A DNA stretch of 64,000 nucleotides, taken from assembly GCA_020637365.1 (NCBI GenBank), contig JACJWE010000002.1, positions 124,001-188,000 on the forward strand, given 5' to 3'. Below the pieces are notes generated by a model. The model was not told where the DNA came from. It worked only from the letters and a program-made list of their open reading frames with translations, and searched no databases. Each line of letters starts with the position of its first letter. Positions within the stretch are counted from its first letter, which is position 1. Below are positions 57,723-64,000 of the stretch, one piece after another. Made by a program: the position numbers and the translations under genes. Source of the stretch: Acidimicrobiia bacterium. GTDB taxonomy: Bacteria > Actinomycetota > Acidimicrobiia > IMCC26256 > JAGNEX01.

Positions 57723-59242
57723 TCAGAACTCGTTGAACTCAGCCCAGGCTCGGACCCGGTCATCACCGGGTTGAGACACATCGACACCGCGTTCAAGAGC
57801 GAAGGCTTCGAACGCTCGGACACGCTCTTGGGTCCTGCGGAGGGCGTGCATCAACGCGGTTTCGGAATCGACATCGTGGGAGCGGCCCCAGCCAACGATG
57901 TCGACCAACGCAGCCGCGACGAGGTCGGCCGGGTCACCTCCAGACTGGGCACCTCCAGACTGGGCAATGAGCAGTTCGTCGAGGAGGTCCGCTACTGCAC
58001 CGGACGGCGAACCGGCCAACGGGTCGCCGACAGCCGCTGCCTTTCGGACAACCTTCGCGGCGGTCAACAACGCCGGCAGGTTAGCGGGAATGCCATCCAT
58101 CACCGATTCTGAGGCCACCTCAGCAGAACGTTCCTGTTTCTTGATCTGCTCCCACTGCGCTTCCACGCTGGCCGAATCGTGCCGAATCGCATCTCCAAAC
58201 ACATGGGGATGGCGTCGAACCAACTTGTTGGACAGACCGTCGATGACGTCACCGATGCTAAAGGCGCCCGCTTCGCTGGCGAGTTCCGCGTGGAACAGCA
58301 CCTGAAACAGCACATCGCCGAGTTCGCTTTGCAGCGGACCGTAAGCGTCGAAGTCGACCAGAAATGGCTGACCATCCCCCTCATAGTCCGCCGACCAGGG
58401 CGGTATGGGCGGCGACGGCACAGCGAGACCCGCTATGGCATCCAAGACCTCGTAGCTCTCTTCAAGCAGATAACGCGTGAGGCTCTGATGGGTTTGAGCG
58501 GCGTCCCAAGGACAACCGCCTGGGCCCCGGAGTCGGTGCGTCAGCGCCACCAGATCACCGAAACGCTCATCGGGAGTCGGTTCGAGACGAACGAACAAGG
58601 ACGTCAGATGGTCGGGTTCACAGCGAGCGGAAACGTCACCCAACGGCACCGTTCTTACCAGCTCATCTGGCAGGCCCAGGCGCGACAGAATCGTCACGTC
58701 CGCATCGTCGTCGAGCAGAAGGGACAGCATGCTGACGACGTCATCGAGCACCGATTGGGAATCGACCTGAGCGATCAGGGTCGGCCCCCACCCTGAGCGA
58801 GGAGCGCTGCCTCATCGAGGGTATGCCCATCGAGGACGTTGGCGCCCTGCATCGGATCCACCATGACCCGGGTCCAGGCCAGATCGGCGAACGACATACC
58901 CGGGACGATGTGAATGTCGCCGTCGTAGCGGGCGGCGAGATCCGACACCGTCCGTTCGGCGACGACGGGACTTCCCGGCACCGCGTAGGTGACATCGCCG
59001 CTTTCGGCGTCGGCGATCAAACGCTCGACGATCGCTGCATATGCCTCGTCCAGAGAATTGGCATGCTCGTAGATGGAGTCGAAGGTTTCCCAGCCCGAGC
59101 CCACCAGGTCGAGCTGATCAGCTGCCGGGTGACGGGCCGTGCGAAGGAAACGCCGCCGCGGCTGGGCCTGGTTGAGTGCCTCACGAGCGACGGGCAGTAC
59201 GTAATCAAGACCCGCGGGCCCCAGACCAACCACACGAATCAT
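57723..59242 (-). CDS. mazG: Tetrapyrrole-methylase/MazG fusion (YabN-like), one frameshift
   Basis: Starts MIRVVGLGPAGLDYVLPVAR at 59242. Residues 1-~150 are a TP-methylase domain (TYAVPGSPVVAERTV, YDGDIHIVPGMSFAD). A C-run at 58785-58789 breaks the frame, which resumes TLIAQVDSQSVLDDVVSMLS. The MazG domain follows: LTHRLRGPGGCPWDAAQTHQ, LLEESYEVLDAI, GDVLFQVLFHAELASE (EEx12-15E helices). About 506 aa. The MazG part hydrolyses NTPs, as in house-cleaning or the stringent response; the methylase substrate is unknown. Just downstream of eno's repeat array. Confidence 0.88.
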
Positions 59243-59462
59243 CAGCAACCTCACCGTTCGGACACACAAACGGCGTCACTTTAGCGAGGGCGCTCACCGA
59301 GGTTCACGGACGCGAGCGCTGAGCTGCGGTGTCGCGACCACACGGCAGCGCTCGAGGTCCGGAGCCTCCCGAAGTTCGTCAGGCAGGGAGGTCGAGCAGG
59401 GAGGTCGAGTTCCTCTGCAGCTTTGGCTGCGGGCCGCTCGGGCCTGCCTATCCGGCGAGCCT

Positions 59463-61218
59463 CTAAGGAACCGACGGCGCGGGGGTCGCTGGCGAGGTTG
59501 GCGTTGACGTTGTGGTGGTCGACGCCGTCGCCGGAGTGGCTGGCGGCGCGGTCGTCGACGTTGTGGTTGTGGACGTCGTAGTAGTCGTAGTAGTCGTCGT
59601 CGTGGTCGTCGTCGTGGTCGTCGTCGTGGTGGTCGTGGTCGTCGTCGTCGATGTCGTCGATGTCGTCGTCGAACTTGACGTGGTCGACGTCGTCGTGGAC
59701 GTTGAGGTGGTCGTCGATGTTGACGTTGTCGTCGATGTTGACGTTGTCGTCGTCGATGTCGTTGTGGTGGTCGACGACGTGGTGGTCGTCACCGGTACGT
59801 AGTCGGGGAACCGCAACGCAGACACGTAGGCGACGCGTGCACCTTCGGGATAAAAGCCGCCAACCCAACCGTGGTAGGCCATCCACACCCCGCCGTAGGG
59901 AATGGAGAACACGTGTGGCCCACCTGGACCCACGAGCGAACCGGCGCTCGACAAGAACGGGCCGTCGGAACTACGAACACATGGCCCGCCAGGCCCTTCA
60001 CAAACGGCGTGCCCGATCGCATAACGGGTCGATTCCCACCAGTTCGCGCTGTAGAAAAGGTGCCAGCGATCCCCGGCGTGGATCATCGTGGGCCCCTCGA
60101 TGAGGTCGCCCTCCCAGGGTTCAGAGGCCCAGAGCAGCTCGTTGGGACCACCGCCTGTGAGCGCGAGCCCGTCGGCGGTCAAACGCCGACTCCATAGGCT
60201 GGTCGTGATCGAACAGCAGTTGCCGTCGTTCTTCCAGATCAACCACAAGGCGCCCTTGTCATCACGGATGACATCGGGATCGATGGCGCCGCCCAGGTTT
60301 CGAGGACAGACCAACGGCGTTGGTCGTCCAACGAAGGGTCCCTCCGGTCGGCGAGCGGTCGCAGCCCCGATGCACTGCAGACCCGAGGAGCGCTCTTCGG
60401 CGGTGAAGTACAGCACCCACTGGGATCCCGTTTGGGTGACCGCGGGCGCCCACGTTTGGAGGACGCCCGAGGCGGCCCAGGTGGGTAAGACCGGCAGCGC
60501 ATCACCGAGCGGCGACCAGGATTGAGGTCACCGCTCTGTAGACAGGGACGTTGGCATAGACGTTGTTGGTCGAATACAGCAGATACGACCCGCCCGACAC
60601 CACAACAAACGGATCCGGCGCGTCACCGGGGAACGCCGGTGACCTTGACAGCACAACCCGTGGAGGGCTCGTATCAAGCACCGGATCCGGCGGTTCGGGT
60701 TCGCGCTCATCGGCGACGGTCTCATTGCGCTTCTCGGGGAGCTGCGGGAATCGTCGCCAAAACTTCGGGCGCGATGGTTGGTTGGACCGCCGGGGTCTCG
60801 AAGGCGCGGGCGCAAACGAGGTCGGTACCGTCGGCGGCAAGGTGACGACGGTGGACGCAGGTGCCGAGTCCGTACCGACACCGACAACGCTCGCGGGTGC
60901 AGAAAGCTGACCCGGAGGCAGGCCGATCGTCGTTGGCAGTGGCGTCGAGCCGGCGGGCGCGGTCGACTCAGGCGTCGGTGCCTGCGCCACACCGGCGGGC
61001 TCGGCTGGTAGGGCCTCAGCGGAGTTGACCTCAGCCGCGGGATCCGCGTGGGAAACCGCTGCAAGCGCGATGAACAAGGCGAGCAGACCTGCGAGGAGGA
61101 CAAACCAAACAGCTGCGCGTCGCGAATGGGGATTATGGGGAGCGTCGGGGTCTTGGAAGGTCACGGTGGCCTCGTGCAAAATGGGGGACACCGACTGTCT
61201 ATCGCGCGTGGCGGCCAC
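59463..61218 (-). CDS. Membrane-anchored GH43-like glycoside hydrolase with poly-Thr tail, frameshifted
   Basis: N-terminal transmembrane anchor (AAVWFVLLAGLLALFIALAA) and a Pro/Thr linker, then DAPDPFVVVSGGSYLLYSTN (catalytic base Asp of GH43). A frame break near 60510-60530 follows. The second frame has SWSPLGDALPVLPTWAASGV, IDPDVIRDDKGALWLIWKND (pKa-modulating Asp), LIEGPTMIHAGDRWHLFYSA (acid Glu) and AYHGWVGG. The C-terminal ~110 residues are nearly pure Thr/Ser, then Pro/Ala. Likely an extracellular arabinan/xylan-type hydrolase; the Thr tail would be a stalk. A GTG at about 61164 may be the true start. Confidence 0.78.
59512..59802 (-). repeat. Thr/Ser codon repeat tract
   Basis: Nearly pure ACG/ACC/ACT/ACA and TCG codons for ~95 residues, with one uninterrupted run of over 20 Thr. 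Codon-level slippage is likely here. Confidence 0.85.
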
Positions 61219-61315
61219 CGATGAAAAGCCTTATAAGCCATTCACCTTCCGTTAGTACCAGGGGACGGGTCGCCTCGCCCCCAGATGCCGACAGGTCGTG
61301 ACGCCACAACCTGCC

Positions 61316-62060
61316 TTATGACATGTAGGTACCGCCGTTCAGGTGCAGAGTTTGCCCGGTCATCCACGACGATTCCGGGCTCACCAGATAGAGGACTGCA
61401 GCAGCGGCGTCGGCGGGAGTACCGAGGCGACCGACCGGGACCGTTTTAGCCAGTTGGGCGGAGAGTTCGCCGTCGACGTTGTCCATCAAACCAAGCGCCA
61501 ACGTATTTGCCGTCACCCCAGATCTGGCCAGTTCGGCGGCGAGGTTGCGAACGAACGATTCAGAGGCGGCCTTGGCCGATCCGTAGATCGACACCCCGAC
61601 GTGCGTGCCGATGGTTCCCGCAAGCGAGGAGATCTGGACGATTCTGCCCCCACCCTGTTCGATCATGGGTGGAGCTATGGCGTGAACGCAGTTCATTGCC
61701 CCGAACAGGTTGAGCCGGACGAGGGCATCCCACTGTTCGGCGCTGGAGTTCAAAAAGGACCGAGCGCCATATCGGCTGGCACGCCAGCATTGTTGACCAA
61801 GATATCGATGGGGCCGTACGGTCCGGCAGCGAACGCCGCGACGGCCTCGCCGACCTGCTTGGCGTCGGTCACGTCAAAGGGGACAGCGATACCCTGAAAG
61901 CCCAGGGCAGCGATATCGGCGGCGCGCGTTCGGCCCGTTCAGCTACCACATCATTGACGGCGACCACGGCGCCGCGCTCGGCCAGCCGATGAGCGATCGC
62001 TTCACCTATGTTGCGCCCCGCGCCGCTGACCAACGCCACCCTACCCTCAAGTGAAAACAT
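61316..62060 (-). CDS. Short-chain dehydrogenase/reductase, two frameshifts
   Basis: From ATG 62060: MFSLEGRVALVSGAGRNIGE (TGxxxGxG site). A break near 61915-61930 leads to AIAVPFDVTDAKQVGEAVAA and DILVNNAGVPADMALGPF, and a second near 61745 to MNSSAEQWDALVRLNLFGAM. ISSLAGTIGTHVGVSIYGSA-K (Ser and YxxxK) and TGQTLHLNGGTYMS follow. About 248 aa. NAD(P)-dependent oxidoreductase; substrate unknown, FabG-like. Confidence 0.82.
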
Positions 62061-62400
62061 CGATACCCACCCTCTCATCGTCTCGAGCGCATCGTGTGTA
62101 GTGCGTGCGTCGTGCGCGTGCGTCAGCGCAGGTTCTATCGCACCTTATTAACTCTTCGATAGATCCCCGCCGACCTGCCGAAGTCCCATCAACAACTCGA
62201 TGACCTGGCGTTACGATAACTTCCGCGCCGCTAGGACGGCCGCTTCCCCATCGTTTGTTTGTAGCCACTTCAACGTCATTCGACGGCGAGTTGTGCTCGT
62301 CGGGAATCGCCAACCAAGATCGATCTGTTAGTCCTCGCTCTTCACGCTCCCCGCACACCACACCGTCGTACCGTCGCAAGCCGGGAGCGCAGCCTCGATC
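62061..62400. promoter_or_regulatory. Divergent intergenic region SDR / ApbE-like
   Basis: 340 bp without a credible gene. A small palindrome GTTA-CGA-TAAC (62211-62221) is the only regular element noticed. Promoters for both flanking genes must lie here. Confidence 0.4.
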
Positions 62401-63399
62401 ATGTTGTCCAGTGGCCCGACCGAGCCAGACAGTTCAAGTTCACTCGCGCTCGTCCACACGCCCGGACTGCTCGGTCGTGGCGTCAGCACTCGAGTGCAGG
62501 CGACCGACTCGCTCATCGCCAAGCGGGCGGTCGATGCCATCGTCGCCGAGATCACCCGGCTTGAAACCAGCCTGCTCCCACAGGACGGTCACGGTGAGCT
62601 CGCCCAATGGTTGGCTGGCACGCTCCACTCACCCGGCGATGAACTCCTCTCCCTGCTGGTCCGAACAGCGTTCTGGCATGAGGAGACCGACGGTTGGTTC
62701 AACCCGCGCATCGGTCTCCTGACGGATCGTTGGCGGACCGCCGAACACCTCGGAACCGAACCCCACACCGACGAACTCACCCGGCTAGTCGACGACCTCA
62801 AACGGCCTGCGGTCGCCGTGGTCGACGGCACGCCCGCTCGAACCGACGCCACGAACGGATTTACGATCGATGACCTCGTTCGTAGCTTCATCATCGATCG
62901 GGCGCTCGATACCGTCTTCAACGCCGATGGTTCACCCAGTGCAGCGTTCGCTGCTACCGACGGTCGCGTCGTTGCGGCACTCGTTTCGTCGGGAGGCCGG
63001 ATATCTGCTCGGGGAACAGTCTCCAGCCGCGTCGGTATCGTCAACCCGCACCGCCCGTTTCCCGATGAGCCACCGCTCGGACTCGTGACGCTCAGCAATC
63101 AGGCGATCGCCACGTCTCAAGCTCACCGAGACGGTTTTCGCATCGGGCGCACATGGTTTGGACCCGTCATCAACCCCTTTGACGGGAGGCCAAGCCAAGA
63201 CACCTTCAGCGTGACCGCCGTTGCGCCCGACACCGTCGCTGCCCAGGTCATCGCGACCGCTGCCGCAGCTCAATCACCTCGGTCTGGGCTCGACTGGATC
63301 GACTCACTCGACGGAGTCGAAGCTCTGATCGTCGACAAGAACGCTGAGCGAATCACGACCAGCGGCTGGCAGGGCACCTTGAATCGGGGCGAGAACTGA
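62401..63399 (+). CDS. ApbE-like FAD:protein FMN transferase family protein
   Basis: 332 aa. GRGVSTRVQATDSLIAKRAV, WFNPRIGLLTDRWR, AALVSSGGRISARGT and IGRTWFGPVINPFDGRPSQD plus a late FSVTAVAPDTVAAQVIATAA follow the ApbE/FTT layout. No signal peptide is visible, unlike the lipoprotein members. It would attach FMN to threonine of a partner flavoprotein; the flavin-binding residues look relaxed, so activity is uncertain. A response-regulator gene follows 58 bp downstream. Confidence 0.7.
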   Translation: MLSSGPTEPDSSSSLALVHTPGLLGRGVSTRVQATDSLIAKRAVDAIVAEITRLETSLLPQDGHGELAQWLAGTLHSPGDELLSLLVRTAFWHEETDGWFNPRIGLLTDRWRTAEHLGTEPHTDELTRLVDDLKRPAVAVVDGTPARTDATNGFTIDDLVRSFIIDRALDTVFNADGSPSAAFAATDGRVVAALVSSGGRISARGTVSSRVGIVNPHRPFPDEPPLGLVTLSNQAIATSQAHRDGFRIGRTWFGPVINPFDGRPSQDTFSVTAVAPDTVAAQVIATAAAAQSPRSGLDWIDSLDGVEALIVDKNAERITTSGWQGTLNRGEN

Positions 63400-63419
63400 G
63401 GGCACGCCCTCGGTCAATT

Positions 63420-63435
63420 CTCAGCAAACTCTCAG
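63420..63435 (+). promoter_or_regulatory. CTCAG direct repeat upstream of the response regulator
   Basis: CTCAG occurs at 63420-63424 and 63431-63435, 11 bp apart, the spacing expected for OmpR/PhoB-type dimers, 22 bp before the regulator start. Possible autoregulation. Confidence 0.4.
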
Positions 63436-63457
63436 GTTCTGCTGTCATCATCGTGAG

Positions 63458-64000
63458 ATGGTGAAGGAACGCCTACTGATCGTCGACGATGAAGACAACC
63501 TGCGATCGATGCTTCGCGCGGCCTTGTCGTATAACGGCTTTGACGTCATCGAAGCTGTCAACGGCCGCGAAGCGCTCACGATGGTTGCTCAGGTCACACC
63601 GGACTTGATGATTCTCGACGTCATGATGCCCGACCTCGACGGTTTCGCCGTGTGCCAACGGCTCCGTCGGCAAGGCAACGACATACCGATCCTGTTTCTC
63701 ACCGCAAAGGGCGATACCACCGACCGAGTGCGCGGCCTCACGATCGGTGCGGATGACTACCTCCAGAAGCCCTTCAGCCTTGACGAACTCGTCGCCCGCT
63801 GTCGCGCAGTCCTGCGTCGCAACGGATCCCGCGGCGGATCAGATCTGCTGACGTGCGCGGACCTACATATGGACGACGCTGCCCATCGGGTCACACGAGG
63901 TGGCCTCGAGGTGCAACTGTCCCCAACCGAGTACAACCTGCTGCACTATCTGCTCACCAATCAAGGCATCGCCTTGTCGAAAAGTCAGATTCTTGACGCG
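63458..64000 (+). CDS. OmpR-family response regulator, 3' truncated by window end
   Basis: Starts ATG-GTG at 63458/63461. Receiver domain: LLIVDDEDNLRSMLRAALSY (acidic pair), LMILDVMMPDLDGF (phospho-Asp), FLTAKGDT (Thr switch) and YLQKPFSLDELVAR (conserved Lys). From ~residue 130 the winged-helix output domain begins (VQLSPTEYNLLHYLLTNQG) and is cut at base 64000. A sensor kinase is expected downstream, outside the window. Confidence 0.92.
   Translation, partial: MVKERLLIVDDEDNLRSMLRAALSYNGFDVIEAVNGREALTMVAQVTPDLMILDVMMPDLDGFAVCQRLRRQGNDIPILFLTAKGDTTDRVRGLTIGADDYLQKPFSLDELVARCRAVLRRNGSRGGSDLLTCADLHMDDAAHRVTRGGLEVQLSPTEYNLLHYLLTNQGIALSKSQILDA

Noticed and set aside
59281..59886. Asp/His-rich protein antisense or shifted in the Thr tract, and a Val-rich frame on the plus strand
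   Set aside because: Both are by-products of the ACx codon repeat of the GH43 tail; no start, ribosome site or homology.

Overview
The window looks like chromosomal DNA of a high-GC actinobacterium, most likely class Acidimicrobiia (inference). The order mazG-like / eno / FtsB-like / DUF501 / ppx matches the actinobacterial housekeeping block (Mycobacterium tuberculosis Rv1021-Rv1026). A KstR-type lipid regulator, ergothioneine genes and surface proteins with an AFTG sorting motif point the same way. No plasmid, phage or CRISPR signature was seen.

Layout. 1-1990: end of an Mtb12-like secreted protein, a 3Fe-4S ferredoxin and a KstR-boxed amidohydrolase-like gene. 2190-3540: a decayed IS110 element. 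3.8-9.8 kb: a pentapeptide-repeat lipoprotein and a giant adhesin-like protein with bacterial Ig-like repeats, twelve calcium-binding DxDGDG repeats and a VAFTG anchor. 9.9-13.9 kb: a hotdog thioesterase and a translationally coupled operon of two DUF35 proteins and two thiolase-like proteins behind a KstR box. 13.9-16.5 kb: a B12-binding radical SAM protein. 16.7-23.4 kb: a 3.5-kb tandem duplication of an unrecognised AFTG-anchored surface protein. 23.6-28.2 kb: a KstR-boxed Rieske oxygenase divergent from two acyl-CoA synthetases, the second FadD19-like. 28.2-40.7 kb: DUF2853, Bax-inhibitor-1, the KstR-like regulator, an acyl-CoA dehydrogenase, a thioesterase, a Liv-type ABC transporter with fused LivHM permease, and a ferredoxin reductase. 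40.8-51.2 kb: a lipoprotein, tRNA-Leu(TAA), an MFS transporter, a PlsC/epimerase/crotonase operon, a GNAT acetyltransferase, orn, egtE, a HAD phosphatase and a membrane protein. 51.2-59.3 kb: egtD, egtB, ppx, DUF501, FtsB-like, eno and a methylase-MazG fusion. 59.4-64 kb: an anchored GH43-like protein, an SDR, an ApbE-like protein and the start of an OmpR-family response regulator.

How the genes fit together. A KstR-like repressor and three near-identical TAGAACACGTTCT(A/C) operators lie in the same 30 kb. They tie the amidohydrolase-like gene, the DUF35/thiolase operon and the Rieske oxygenase into one probable steroid (cholesterol-type) catabolic regulon. FadD19-like activation, an acyl-CoA dehydrogenase, thioesterases and ferredoxin/reductase partners are close by. 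The Liv-type importer next to kstR may feed it. A second theme is the cell surface: three very large secreted proteins with AFTG-type C-termini.

Quality caveat. More than a dozen genes, including enolase, are broken by single-base indels, mostly in G/C or A/T runs. Most of these are more likely uncorrected sequencing errors than real pseudogenes. They are described as one gene, with the break noted.
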